This document shows, in pieces, positions 26,001 to 34,975 of a stretch of 64,000 bases of DNA. The DNA is taken from assembly GCA_965226645.1 (NCBI GenBank), contig CBDDDL010000001.1, positions 124,001-188,000 of the forward strand. The letters run 5' to 3'. Position numbers and translations under genes: made by a program. How positions within the stretch are numbered: the first letter of the stretch is position 1; the number at the start of each line of letters is the position of its first letter. The notes below the pieces were generated by a model. The model saw nothing but the letters and a program-made list of their open reading frames with translations. It did not search any database and was not told where the DNA came from. This stretch comes from Poriferisodalis sp965226645. GTDB lineage: Bacteria > Actinomycetota > Acidimicrobiia > Acidimicrobiales > Poriferisodalaceae.

Positions 26001-27638
26001 CTAGAGGCCGGCCTGCGCAGCCAACTCAGCCAGCTCGGCCGGCTCTGCCAGCTTCGCCAGCGCCCGCCGCTGGAGCTTTCCTGTCGGCGTCTTGGGCAGC
26101 GGCACGGCGCAAAAGGTGATCCGGCGAGGGTACTTGTAGGGAGCGATGGTGGCCTTGGCGTGGTCCTGTAGTTCGCATGCGAGTGCCTCGGTCGCTGCGG
26201 ATGGATCGCGCAGATGGACGAATGCGTGCACGATCATTCCCCGTTCCGTGTCGGGCGTGCCGATCACGCCTGCCTCGGCGACCGCTCCGTGGCTCAGGAG
26301 CGCCTCCTCCACCTCTGGGGCGGCGATGTTGTAGCCCGAACTGACAATCATGTCGTCGGCCCGGGCTTGGTACCAGAAGTATCCGTCGGAATCGCAGGCG
26401 TAGACGTCGCCGGTGAAATTCCAACCGTTCTGCACGTAAGTGGACTGGCGCGAGTCATTGAGGTACCGGCAGCCGATCGGTCCCTTGACCGCGAGCCGCC
26501 CGGGCACGCCAGGCGGCACCGGATTGCATTCGTCGTCGAAGATCGAGGCTTCCCACCCGGGCAGCGGCTTGCCCGTGGCACCCGGCCGGATGTCGTCATC
26601 GGATGCCGAGATGAAGATGTGCAGCAGCTCGGTCGAACCGATTCCATCGATCAGCCGCAGGCCGAGCTCGGCTTCGACCCGTTCGAACGTCGAACGCGGG
26701 AGCCACTCGCCGGCCGAGACGGCTCGCCGAAGCGACGACAGGTCCGGTCGAGGCTCCAGAGCCAGCATCGCTCGGTACGCAGTCGGAGAGCTGAAGCACA
26801 CGGTGGCTCGCCGCTCGGCAATCAAGTTCGCCAACGCGGCGGGGCCCGGTTCACCACAGAACCAGGTGCACGCTCCTACGCGCATCGGAAAGACGACTTC
26901 GGCTCCCAGCCCGAAGGTGAAAGCGAGCGGCGGGCTGCCGACGAAGACATCGTCGGGTCGTGCTTTCAGCAGCGGCGCGAATGCGTCTGCAATCACCAGC
27001 AGGTCCCGGTGGAAATGCACGACCACCTTGGGAATACCGGTTGTGCCCGAGGTGCAGGCCAGCAGCGCGGGGTCAGTCGCAGCGGTATCGATCGCAGTGA
27101 ACTCACCCGACTTGATCGCAGCTGCCTCCGCCAGATCGCCTGTCGGCCCCCAGATGGCGATCGGGCCGTCGGTCACCTTCCGCAGCTCCGTTTCCAGACC
27201 TTCTTCGCACAACCCCACCGCCGGTACGCACTTGGCACACACCTGCGCAAGCTCCTGGGCGCGCAGCAGCGGCATCGTGGTGACTGCCACGGCACCTGCC
27301 TTGAGCACGGCGAACCAGGCAGCCACCATCCAAGGCGCATTGGTCCCGCGAAGCAGGACCCGATTCCCCGGCACGATCTCGTAGTCCTCCACGAGCACCG
27401 CGGCCAGCCGGTTGGCGCAGTCGTACACGTCGGCGTAGGTCCACATGTCATCGCCGAGTCCCATGCAGGGGCGTTGGCCCCACCCCTGGGCGATGGCGCC
27501 GTCGAGCAGGACCGCTGCAGCATTCAGCCGGCTCGGGTACAAAAAGAGCGGCTCGGGCAGGGTGATCTCAGGCCACTGATCAACCGGCGGCAGGCCATCG
27601 AGAACGAACCGGTCGACGTGCGCGGTCTCGGTGTTCAT
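26001..27638 (-). CDS. Aryl-CoA ligase (benzoate / 2-aminobenzoate type)
   Basis: Activates an aromatic acid to its CoA thioester via the acyl-adenylate. The 545 residues hold the AMP-binding signature (LLACTSGTTGIPKVVVHFH), the benzoate-CoA ligase-like GSPPLAFTFGLGAEVVFPMR, GIGSTELLHIFIS, the hinge TGDVYACDSDGYFWYQARAD, SSGYNIAAPEVEEAL and the C-terminal lysine in PKTPTGKLQRR. The benzoate-CoA ligase subgroup includes 2-aminobenzoate-CoA ligases. ATG 27638 or ATG 27650 could be the start. The closing Ala/Glu/Leu repeat (LAEPAELAELAA) is unusual. Substrate is inferred from neighbours. Confidence 0.85.
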   Translation of the reverse strand: MNTETAHVDRFVLDGLPPVDQWPEITLPEPLFLYPSRLNAAAVLLDGAIAQGWGQRPCMGLGDDMWTYADVYDCANRLAAVLVEDYEIVPGNRVLLRGTNAPWMVAAWFAVLKAGAVAVTTMPLLRAQELAQVCAKCVPAVGLCEEGLETELRKVTDGPIAIWGPTGDLAEAAAIKSGEFTAIDTAATDPALLACTSGTTGIPKVVVHFHRDLLVIADAFAPLLKARPDDVFVGSPPLAFTFGLGAEVVFPMRVGACTWFCGEPGPAALANLIAERRATVCFSSPTAYRAMLALEPRPDLSSLRRAVSAGEWLPRSTFERVEAELGLRLIDGIGSTELLHIFISASDDDIRPGATGKPLPGWEASIFDDECNPVPPGVPGRLAVKGPIGCRYLNDSRQSTYVQNGWNFTGDVYACDSDGYFWYQARADDMIVSSGYNIAAPEVEEALLSHGAVAEAGVIGTPDTERGMIVHAFVHLRDPSAATEALACELQDHAKATIAPYKYPRRITFCAVPLPKTPTGKLQRRALAKLAEPAELAELAAQAGL

Positions 27639-27754
27639 GCCCAACCGCATAATGCCGTTAAGATGACGATCACCAATTGCACGCTATATCTAGCAGGCGC
27701 GCCGCGCAAGCAATTCGGGCCGAGCTTGCGGCCGACGCGAAGGTGTTCGGCCCG

Positions 27755-29131
27755 TTAGGCCTTGGCCTTGCGGAAGCGAGTGCCGTGAAGGATGCCGCCG
27801 TAGTAGTTGAACGCCTGCCGTGCGGTGGGCTCATCGAACGGGTTGTCCGCACCGATCTGAGTTGCAGCGGCGAGCCCGGTCACGAAGCAGGTCTCCTGGC
27901 TGTTGACCAGCGCGTGGGCACCGCAGTACCAGCTCCGCCGTTTGCCCTGGATGAAGCGGAACAGCGGGACGAGCAGTGTCACATGGCGAACGTCGTGGAC
28001 GATGTGCTGGAACCACCAGCGCTTGACGATCTGCTCGTTATCGATGGGGGTGATCGGGTTGTACGTCACCAAGCAGGGTCGCTGCGACCCTTGGGCCCAC
28101 GGCTGCTGATTGTGCATGATGTAGGTGATCTCGTAGTTGTCGGGCCGCGAGCCGTACTGCTCGATGTGGTTGCTGCGTGTTCGCAGCGCTTTTACCTCGT
28201 CGTCGGGCAGGACCGATGCGTCCGAATGCACCACCACATGGTTGTGGAGCTCGCTCTCGTAGCGAATCGATGACAGCAGGTAGCGCTCCAGCATCGTGGG
28301 CTTGTCCAGCATCATCAGCGTCTGATTCGCATTGCAGGCGAAGATCACGTCGTCGAACGTTTCGCGGGCACCAGTCTCGTCCTCGACTTCGACGCCGGAC
28401 GGCTGTCGGTACACCTTGCGCACCGGCCGATTCAGGCAGATCTTGTCGCCGAAGTCAGCCGACAGGTTCTCGTAGATGCGCCGCGTTCCCTGGTCCCAGG
28501 TCTGCATGGGCGTCGCCGTCTCGATGTCGAAGAACTCGAGATACCTGGCGGAGAGCGCTGCTGGCATGTCGAACACGTTCGTCGCCATCAGGAAGTTGAC
28601 GAACATGGGCTTGAGGATCTTGTACCTGAAGTCGGCGGAATACCCGCCCATGTTCAGCACTGTCCGCATGCTGATGTAGTTGAACGGGTTGAGCGCGTTC
28701 GCGAACTTGGACCTCGCTCGGGTCAGACGACCGAATGAATGCAGTCGTTTCAGCAGGCGCTGGAACTTCGCTATCTCGGGTTACAGCTGATCCCTGATGT
28801 CGGAGTCGAAGTCGAAGTCGTGGGCGTAGATGCCGCCGCGGTATCTCACGCTGTAGTTGAACTGGGTGTCCACGAGCTCGATGCCGAACCGCTCCATCAG
28901 CAGCACGACGTGGTCGTACACCGACGGGATGCACGCGGTGACGGAGATGTCGAACGGGACCGAGCTGCCGTCGGCCTGCGGCATGTCGGCCGTGACTGCG
29001 TTGCCGCCGATCTGTTCGTTGGCCTCGAACAGCCGGAAATCGAACCGGTCCGGGTGGTGGTGCAACGCCCACGCGGCTCCCAGCCCCGACATGCCGCCGC
29101 CGACAATTGCGATTCTGCGCTGCGTCGTCAT
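27755..29131 (-). pseudogene. FAD-dependent amine-oxidase-like protein, interrupted by a TAA
   Basis: Predicted NAD/FAD-binding oxidoreductase of the COG2907-like type, function unknown. The first 116 codons (29131-28784) hold the FAD motif IAIVGGGMSGLGAAW and LFEANEQIGGNAVT. A TAA at 28781-28783 then stops translation, yet the same frame continues with matching coding sense (PEIAKFQRLLKRLH) to 27755, including MGGYSADFRYKILKPMFVNF and FACNANQTLMM. No base shift is needed to join the halves; only that codon blocks a 458-residue protein. It is a nonsense mutation, a sequencing error, or readthrough. The downstream half could restart at ATG 28669. Confidence 0.8.
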
Positions 29132-29136
29132 GCTCC

Positions 29137-29630
29137 CTAGCGGGACGGTCCAAGAACGAATCTTGCGTGCTCGTTGCGCAACATCTCGTAAGGCGAAATC
29201 GATTTCACGCCGACACCCAAGCAGGCATCCGGGATCTTGATCTTCTTGGGGGACCGGCCGGCAGCTTCGTGGGTGACGATGACATGACCATGGGCGTGAG
29301 CATGAGCGACGAGGTAGTAGTCGGCGACCTGAAAAACGTGGCAGGTCCCAATGGCTCGTAGCCAGCCCCACTGGCCCACGAACTCACGATTGAGAGGCTC
29401 GGAACCATCGTTTCGTCCGGGGCCAGAACCAACTCCGGCCTGTCACGTGCCCACTCGGCGAGCTCGTCGTCGCCAGCTCGGATTTCGTCGCCTACCCGCT
29501 CGATGCTGAAGACGGCTCCCGCCGCGTTCGCGCGATCGATCCACTCCCAGAAGGCTGGACAGAACTCGAATCCGTAGTGAAGATTCTTCGCTTGGATGAA
29601 GACGTTTGCGTCCAGCAGGTATGTCGTCAC
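29137..29630 (-). pseudogene. DUF4411 PIN-like toxin, frameshifted
   Basis: Toxin of the DUF4411 family (PIN-like nuclease fold). The first frame from ATG 29630 gives TTYLLDANVFIQAKN and EFCPAFWEWIDRANAAG through SSWASGAGYEPLGPATFF. The family's second half, QVADYYLVAHAHAHGHVIVTHE, KIKIPDACLGVGVKSISP and YEMLRNEHARFVLGPS, is in another frame ending at 29137. The shift maps to a run of five T (minus strand; A at 29332-29336): six T would restore FFQVADYY. The ATG overlaps the ImmA/IrrE stop by four bases. Likely a loss-of-function mutation or a homopolymer error. Confidence 0.82.
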
Positions 29631-30772
29631 GTCACTCCGAGCCGATCGCTCAGCTCGCGAAAGGTTGAGATCTTCTTGAAGCCGAGCATCCGGAAAGCGT
29701 CTGTGTGGAGCGTTTGGCCCTCAAGGGTGCTCGTGATGACAGACCTTGCAAAGAGTTTGGACACCCTTACGGGTTGCGTGTTGTAGAAGTTGCCACCGTC
29801 GCCTGCGCCGGCGATCAGTCTCATCACTCGGGCAAGCTCATCTCGATATGCACTTCTGAATTCATCCCAACCGATGAAGCCGGCTTCGTGGACTCGACGA
29901 AGAACGACGAGAGTGCTCGCCTTGAAGCGCCGAGCTAGGCGATCGAGCTCCCCGGTGAGATCGGCAGCGGGCGCGTACTCAGATCGAAGCGTCTCAATTG
30001 GCACCAGAAGTTCTGCCGCCACTTCGTTGCACCATCGTTCAGCTGCATGCGTAGACGCACGACTGAAGTCAGCGTCCGAGATTCCGGTCTCGCCAAGCCA
30101 CACATGCGCCAGCTCGTGCGCGAGCGTGAAGATCTGGGCAGCTCTCGTATCCGCGCCGTTGACAAAGACGAGCGGTGCTATCGAGTCAACGAGAGCGAAT
30201 CCTCGGAATTCTTGAGCATCCAGCTTGCGGTGCGTATTGCTGCCAACGACACCGCTGACCATCACGAGGACTCCTAGTTCCTCTGCTCGGTCGCGTAAGT
30301 AAGCGAGAGCATCAGACCAATTCGAACCTCGCTGGCCTACTGAGAATGAAAGCACGTCGGAAATCACAGTGGCGGCTTGCGTTGGCGACTCTGCAAGCGA
30401 CAGCGAGCCGACGTGAGAAATCGGCCCAAGCCCGAGACCGAGGGCATAGTCGCGATACCAGTCTTGTCGCTGCTGACAATCGAAGATCGTGTCGAGTAGG
30501 TCGGGGCTCGGGCGAGCAACCTGCTCGTCACCGATCATTCGGAAATCGGGTATCGGAACCTCTTCGACAGGAGGAGCAGGAAGGAAGAAATAGCCGACCG
30601 GAGTCCGTGTCGCCCGGGCGAGGTTCTCGAGCTGCTTCAGCGTGGGCGATTGCTCGCCCGTCTCCCACTGTCGCAGCTTCGGAAACTTGTTCAGCAGTTC
30701 GTCGACGTCGAGTCTCGAGCGTTCAAACGCCCACGCGTAGAGCGCAGGCTCGACGTTGACCCGAACCGTCAC
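29627..30772 (-). CDS. XRE-ImmA/IrrE metallopeptidase, antitoxin partner of DUF4411
   Basis: Two-domain regulator of 381 residues: an N-terminal helix-turn-helix region (about 10-70, LRQWETGEQSPTLKQLENLA) and an ImmA/IrrE zinc peptidase domain with HELAHVW (near residue 220) and the third ligand region ERWCNEVAAELLVP. Paired with a DUF4411 toxin it forms a known toxin-antitoxin-like arrangement, where it binds DNA and may cleave a partner. The coupled stop/start (ATGA) with the toxin supports that. Start GTG 30772 has GAGGGG just upstream. It is intact while the toxin is not. Confidence 0.88.
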   Translation of the reverse strand: MTVRVNVEPALYAWAFERSRLDVDELLNKFPKLRQWETGEQSPTLKQLENLARATRTPVGYFFLPAPPVEEVPIPDFRMIGDEQVARPSPDLLDTIFDCQQRQDWYRDYALGLGLGPISHVGSLSLAESPTQAATVISDVLSFSVGQRGSNWSDALAYLRDRAEELGVLVMVSGVVGSNTHRKLDAQEFRGFALVDSIAPLVFVNGADTRAAQIFTLAHELAHVWLGETGISDADFSRASTHAAERWCNEVAAELLVPIETLRSEYAPAADLTGELDRLARRFKASTLVVLRRVHEAGFIGWDEFRSAYRDELARVMRLIAGAGDGGNFYNTQPVRVSKLFARSVITSTLEGQTLHTDAFRMLGFKKISTFRELSDRLGVT

Positions 30773-30822
30773 AGCCCCTCATTGTGATGTGCCCAAGGCT
30801 CGGCAGATGCCATGCCCTTCAG

Positions 30823-30896
30823 CGCGCTTGGAGGGACTCGAACCCCCAACCTTCTGATCCGTAATCAGATGCTCTATCCAATTGAGCTACAAGCGC
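30823..30896 (-). tRNA. tRNA-Arg (anticodon ACG)
   Basis: GCGCTTG (30896-30890) pairs with CAAGCGC, discriminator G at 30823. The anticodon stem-loop TCTGA-TTACGGA-TCAGA presents ACG, whose A34 is the substrate of TadA (2308-2754). Confidence 0.96.
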
Positions 30897-30983
30897 TGGT
30901 CCTCGCCGGAATCGGGCCGGATTGTCCGATGGCGTCCAGACAGTGTAGAAGGCGGTGCCCATGGGGCTTCAAGAGGTTTCCCC

Positions 30984-32321
30984 TCAGGTCGGAGGGTCGT
31001 CACGGTCGGGCGGATCAGCAGCGGCCAGCAATCCAGCCGCCCGGGCGACTTCGGCTGGCGCGCGGCCAAGGGCCTCGGCAGCCGCGACCACGTCAGACCA
31101 CTCCGGCTTGCTGCGGTGCGGGCCATGCTTGACGCTGACGGCGTGCCCGGAGACGTGCACGGTCGATGTGTGCCGTTCGAGCGCTGTGCGCACCACCGGG
31201 CGTGCGCGAAGCCCCAGCGTGCCGGTGAGCCGTGCGATGCGATCGGCCAGACGGGTCACGTCGTCGGGCCGGCACAGCGCCATCAGCGTGTGCGCGGGGC
31301 GGCCCTTTTTCATCACGATCGGGGCGGCCCAGGCGTCGAGAGCACCGGCGGTCAGCAGTTCGTCCAGCGCATGACCCAGCACTTCGCCCGAGACGTCGTC
31401 GAGGTTGGCAGCCAGCTCGACCAGCGCTTCGGTGGCGTCGGCTCCCGCGAGGGCCCCCATGGCAGCGCCCAGCTGCGGCGACGTGAGGTCGGCTGCGGCG
31501 TGGATCTCGGCGCCGATCAGCACACCGGTGACGTTGGGACGTCCGGGAAGGTCCCGGGTGCCTGCCCCGAAGCCGGCGCTGGCGAGCGTCATGGCCGGCA
31601 CTGGCCCAAAGTGCTCAGCCAATGCGGCAACGATGGCAGCACCGGTGGGCGTGGTGAGCTCGATGTCGATGTCGACGCCGACGATCGGGCATCCTGCCAG
31701 CAGGCTCACCGCAGCGGGCGGCGGGTTGGGCAGCACTCCGTGGGCTGCGTTGATCGTGCCCTTCCCCACCGCGACCGGGCCGCAGCGCACTGAGTCCACT
31801 GCGAGCGATTCGAGGGCCGCGCACACGCCGACGATGTCCACGATGGCGTCGAGGGCCCCCACTTCGTGGAAGTGCACCTCCTCGGCCGCCATGCCATGCA
31901 CCTCGCCCTCCGCTTCGGCAAGGGCCGCAAATACCGCCAGCGCACGCCGTCGGACGCGCTCAGCGAGCGGTGCTGCGGTCAGCAGCGCCCGGATATCGCG
32001 CCAGCGACGGTGATGATGCCCCTCGGGAGCGTTGACGATTGCCCGCGTTGCGGCGAGCCCGTTCCGTCTGACCCGTTCGGTGTCCAGACTCCAGCCGTCG
32101 AGGCCAAGCGTCTGCAGCTGGGCAGTCACATATTCCAGGTCAGCGCCCGCGTCGAACAGTGCGCCCAGCGCCATGTCGCCCGCAATGCCCGAGACCGGAT
32201 CGAACCACGCCACCATGCCCCCCGTCGCGGGCGATCCAGTGCTATCGGCCGAGATCGCCTCGACGTTCACCGGCTCATGCGCCTCAGCAATCGGCGGGCC
32301 GGCCGACGGCGTGCCGTGCAC
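30984..32321 (-). CDS. larC: Nickel pincer cofactor biosynthesis protein LarC
   Basis: Inserts nickel into the pyridinium-thiocarboxylate precursor to give the nickel-pincer nucleotide used by lactate racemase and other LarA-type enzymes. The 445 residues show AWFDPVSGIAGDMALGALFD, the His-rich metal stretch NAPEGHHHRRW, EVHFHEVGALDAIVD, GTINAAHGVLPNPPPA and ELTTPTGAAIV. Start is the GTG at 32321, whose first base is the last of the larB stop (TAGTG); a longer frame to 32429 lies inside larB. Neither larE nor larA is in the window. Confidence 0.93.
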   Translation of the reverse strand: MHGTPSAGPPIAEAHEPVNVEAISADSTGSPATGGMVAWFDPVSGIAGDMALGALFDAGADLEYVTAQLQTLGLDGWSLDTERVRRNGLAATRAIVNAPEGHHHRRWRDIRALLTAAPLAERVRRRALAVFAALAEAEGEVHGMAAEEVHFHEVGALDAIVDIVGVCAALESLAVDSVRCGPVAVGKGTINAAHGVLPNPPPAAVSLLAGCPIVGVDIDIELTTPTGAAIVAALAEHFGPVPAMTLASAGFGAGTRDLPGRPNVTGVLIGAEIHAAADLTSPQLGAAMGALAGADATEALVELAANLDDVSGEVLGHALDELLTAGALDAWAAPIVMKKGRPAHTLMALCRPDDVTRLADRIARLTGTLGLRARPVVRTALERHTSTVHVSGHAVSVKHGPHRSKPEWSDVVAAAEALGRAPAEVARAAGLLAAADPPDRDDPPT

Positions 32322-33139
32322 TACGCGGATCCGCCGTGAGAGCGGGCAGCCAGATCCAAGATGCGCATCGCAGCCATGGCGGCACCGAATCCGTTGTCGA
32401 TGCCCACCACGGTGATGCCAGCGGCACACGACGCATGCATGGCCAGCAGCGCGGTGACGCCTTCGAGAGCAGCGCCGTAGCCGGCACTGGTCGGCACCGC
32501 GATGACGGGTGCAGGCGTTACACCTGCGACTGCGGTGGCCAGCGCTCCTTCCATCCCCGCAACGACGATGACTGCATCGGCCGAGGCCAGCGTGTCGATT
32601 TCTGCAAGGAAGCGGTGCATCCCCGCCAGACCGATGTCACTCACCAGTTCGGCGCTGATGCCGAAGGCACTCAGGACCGCCGCCGCCTCGGCCGCCACCG
32701 GACCGTCTGCAGTCCCAGCGGAGGCAACCACCACGCGCTCGGTGCGAGGCCCCGACGCACGCCAAACCACCGTCGCCAGCGCTGCGCTGTCAGCGACATC
32801 ACTCTCGGGGTCAGGCCCTCGATCAGCAGGCCAGTGCGCTGTGCCGTCCGGGCACGCAGCGAGCGCTGCATCGGTCTGCTGCTGTTGCGCACGAGTCAGG
32901 AGCACCGGTCCGGAGCCGCCGCTCAGCATCTCGGCCACGATCCGGGCGCACTGGCTGGGCGACTTGCCCGGTCCGTAGACCGCCTCGGGATGGCCGGTCC
33001 GCAATGAACGGTGATGATCGATGCGCGCCCCGGCGACCTCGGCATAGGGCAGGCGGCGCAGACGCGCCAACGCTTCGTCGGGCGGCAGCGTTCCGTCACG
33101 CACTTGGGCCAGCAGATCGGCGAGCTGTTGTGCGTCCAT
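32321..33139 (-). CDS. larB: Nickel pincer cofactor biosynthesis protein LarB
   Basis: Carboxylates and hydrolyses nicotinic acid adenine dinucleotide to the biscarboxylic mononucleotide, the first step of nickel-pincer cofactor synthesis. The 272 residues have the PurE-like core with VVASAGTADGPVAAEAA, SDIGLAGMHRF, VVAGMEGALATAVAG, PTSAGYGA and GIDNGFGAAMAAMRI. The N-terminal part RIDHHRSLRTGHPEAVYGPG is also a LarB hallmark. ATG 33139 is chosen; upstream in-frame extension to 33232 shows no family similarity. Coupled to larC by a one-base overlap. Confidence 0.93.
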   Translation of the reverse strand: MDAQQLADLLAQVRDGTLPPDEALARLRRLPYAEVAGARIDHHRSLRTGHPEAVYGPGKSPSQCARIVAEMLSGGSGPVLLTRAQQQQTDAALAACPDGTAHWPADRGPDPESDVADSAALATVVWRASGPRTERVVVASAGTADGPVAAEAAAVLSAFGISAELVSDIGLAGMHRFLAEIDTLASADAVIVVAGMEGALATAVAGVTPAPVIAVPTSAGYGAALEGVTALLAMHASCAAGITVVGIDNGFGAAMAAMRILDLAARSHGGSA

Positions 33140-33271
33140 TGGCTGCCGTTCTACCTGCCGCGACCTTCGGTCAGTGTCGCGAAGTAAGTCCGTTAGCCAA
33201 TGCGGGCTCTTGCAGTGACGGACATTCACCACAATTGTTCACCGGCACATCTAGTCCGTTATGGATTTCAT

Positions 33272-33306
33272 GTATCAAACCTTTACAAATTGGCTGGTTT
33301 TGATAC
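33272..33306. promoter_or_regulatory. Inverted-repeat operator of the abiE operon
   Basis: Arms GTATCAAACC (33272-33281) and GGTTTTGATAC (33296-33306) are complementary apart from one extra base, with a 14-base spacer. The right arm overlaps a GATACT -10-like box (33302-33307) that ends nine bases before the GTG at 33317. AbiEi antitoxins are known to repress their own operon through inverted repeats, so this is the expected autoregulatory site. Confidence 0.65.
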
Positions 33307-33316
33307 TTTGAACCCT

Positions 33317-34132
33317 GTGAATCAACGGGTCGTGACGCCCAGCAATCTCGCCGACTGGTTGATCGGGCAGGGCCGTCACTTCATTACTTCCCAAGACGCC
33401 GCCAACTTGCTAGATGTTCGACCTCATGACGTATGGGCAAGTCTCAACCGCGCTCGCCAAGCGCGCAAGGTGATTTCGGTCACCAAGGGCGGCTGGGTAC
33501 CGGTGCCGCCCGAATATCGAGATGCAGGCGCACCGCCGCCGCTGCACTACATCGACCCGCTCATGAAACACCTCGGTCACCCCTACTACGTCGGCTTCCT
33601 CTCCGCCGCCGCCCTGCACGGTGCCGCCCACCACCCTCCGATGGTCCTTCAAGTGGTGACTACGGCTCGCCTGCGGGACCGGCGAATCGGCGGGAGCCAG
33701 ATCAGCTTCATCCAGCGCGCAGCCACCGCCAAACGTGCGACACAACTGGTCAACACGGCGACCGGACGCGTCCTGATGTCGACATCAGCCACGACCGTCA
33801 TGGACCTCGCCGACTCGCCCGAAAGAGGTGGCGGGGTCTCGAATGTTGCGACCGTCATCGGCGACCTCCTCATCTCGCGCTTGCTCGATTTGGAAGCCTT
33901 GCCCGTCGCGGCGTCTGAATTCCCGGCAGCGGCCGTTCAACGCGTGGGCTACCTGCTGCACCTCATGGCAACGGAGACCGGCGTCGAGAACTCAGTCTCA
34001 GACGCGCTCGAAGCACTGTCGCAGATGGTGAGTCCCGAGTGGGTGTCGCTGGCACCCGGCTCGCCAGACGGCGACGAACGTGATGATCGTTGGCGCATCG
34101 TGTTGAACACCGCAGTGGAGCACGATCTGTGA
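33317..34132 (+). CDS. abiEi: Type IV antitoxin AbiEi
   Basis: Antitoxin and autorepressor of the AbiE phage-abortive-infection module. The 271 residues begin with a winged-helix region (LADWLIGQGRHFITSQDAAN, LNRARQARKVISVTKGGWV) and continue with the AbiEi domain (YVGFLSAAALHGAAH, PPMVLQVVTT, TVMDLADSP). The frame is open to ATG 33200, but that start would put the operator inside the gene; GTG 33317 after the -10 box is preferred. It overlaps the toxin gene by four bases (GTGA). Confidence 0.86.
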   Translation: MNQRVVTPSNLADWLIGQGRHFITSQDAANLLDVRPHDVWASLNRARQARKVISVTKGGWVPVPPEYRDAGAPPPLHYIDPLMKHLGHPYYVGFLSAAALHGAAHHPPMVLQVVTTARLRDRRIGGSQISFIQRAATAKRATQLVNTATGRVLMSTSATTVMDLADSPERGGGVSNVATVIGDLLISRLLDLEALPVAASEFPAAAVQRVGYLLHLMATETGVENSVSDALEALSQMVSPEWVSLAPGSPDGDERDDRWRIVLNTAVEHDL

Positions 34133-34920
34133 TCCCACAAGCCGACATTGCCCAATGGCGAACGCAGGTGCCGTGGGTGAGCGCCGAACACGTCGAACAA
34201 GACCTTGTGCTCTCCCGACTCATCGTTGAGATTGCACGGCATCCCTTGCTAGGCGAAGAACTTGTCTTCCGGGGCGGAACCTGCCTGCACAAGCTCTGGC
34301 TTGAACGGCCATGGCGCTACAGCGAGGATCTCGACTACGTCCGGCGTAGTGGTGACGGTATCGGCAAGGCCCTGGATGCGATCAGGGAAATCGCACTGAC
34401 GGTCGGATTCGACGACGTTCCCACCCGCGTCACGACGCACCCGAAGGCGCGACTGCGCGCCAGCTACGAGGGCGGTGGGCCATTCCACATCAAGGTTGAG
34501 ATCAACACTTTCGAACGTTCGCCCGCTCGGCCGATCATCACCCGGCACTACGGCGTCGACAGTCCATGGTTTCAGGGAGCCGCGGAAGTTCTGACCTTCT
34601 GCGCCCCTGAACTGATGTCCACCAAGATCCGGGCGCTCTACCAGCGCAGCAAAGGGCGCGATCTGTTCGATCTTTGGCTCGCCGTGCATCATCTCGAGCT
34701 TGACCCAGCCGAGATTGCCGCCTGTTTCGGCACGTACCGTCCGAACGGCTGGACTCCTGCTCTAGCGATGGCCAATCTCGACCGCAAGCTCAACGATGGC
34801 GCGTTCACATCGGACCTCACGCAGCTAGTTGCCGAATGGCCGCCGGGCTACACCATCGAAGCAGGCCACGCTGCGGCGGAGTCCATCATCAAAGCGATCA
34901 AGGCCCGCTCCAATTCATGA
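34129..34920 (+). CDS. abiEii: Type IV toxin AbiEii nucleotidyltransferase
   Basis: Toxin of the AbiE system, a DUF1814 nucleotidyltransferase that modifies RNA (tRNA in studied relatives). The 263 residues show the family motif I FRGGTCLHKLW, motif II RYSEDLDYV with paired acidic residues, motif III lysine region MSTKIRALYQRSKGRDLFD. GTG start overlaps the abiEi TGA, so the ratio of antitoxin to toxin is set by coupling. All catalytic residues appear intact. Confidence 0.88.
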   Translation: MIPQADIAQWRTQVPWVSAEHVEQDLVLSRLIVEIARHPLLGEELVFRGGTCLHKLWLERPWRYSEDLDYVRRSGDGIGKALDAIREIALTVGFDDVPTRVTTHPKARLRASYEGGGPFHIKVEINTFERSPARPIITRHYGVDSPWFQGAAEVLTFCAPELMSTKIRALYQRSKGRDLFDLWLAVHHLELDPAEIAACFGTYRPNGWTPALAMANLDRKLNDGAFTSDLTQLVAEWPPGYTIEAGHAAAESIIKAIKARSNS

Positions 34921-34963
34921 GCCATGGGCGCTGATGCGGCGACCGAGCGCCGGCTCACGGGCC

Positions 34964-34969
34964 TAACTT
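34964..34969 (+). promoter_or_regulatory. Probable -10 box of the second nucleotidyltransferase pair
   Basis: TAACTT six bases before ATG 34976, giving this pair its own leaderless promoter separate from abiE. Confidence 0.45.
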
Positions 34970-34975
34970 GGAATC

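Noticed and set aside
29137..29630. Programmed frameshift in the DUF4411 toxin
   Set aside because: A T run is present but no downstream stem or internal ribosome-like site was seen, and the family is not known to use frameshifting; mutation or error is simpler.
32322..32429. Upstream extension of larC
   Set aside because: It lies inside larB and has no LarC similarity; GTG 32321 gives the coupled start.
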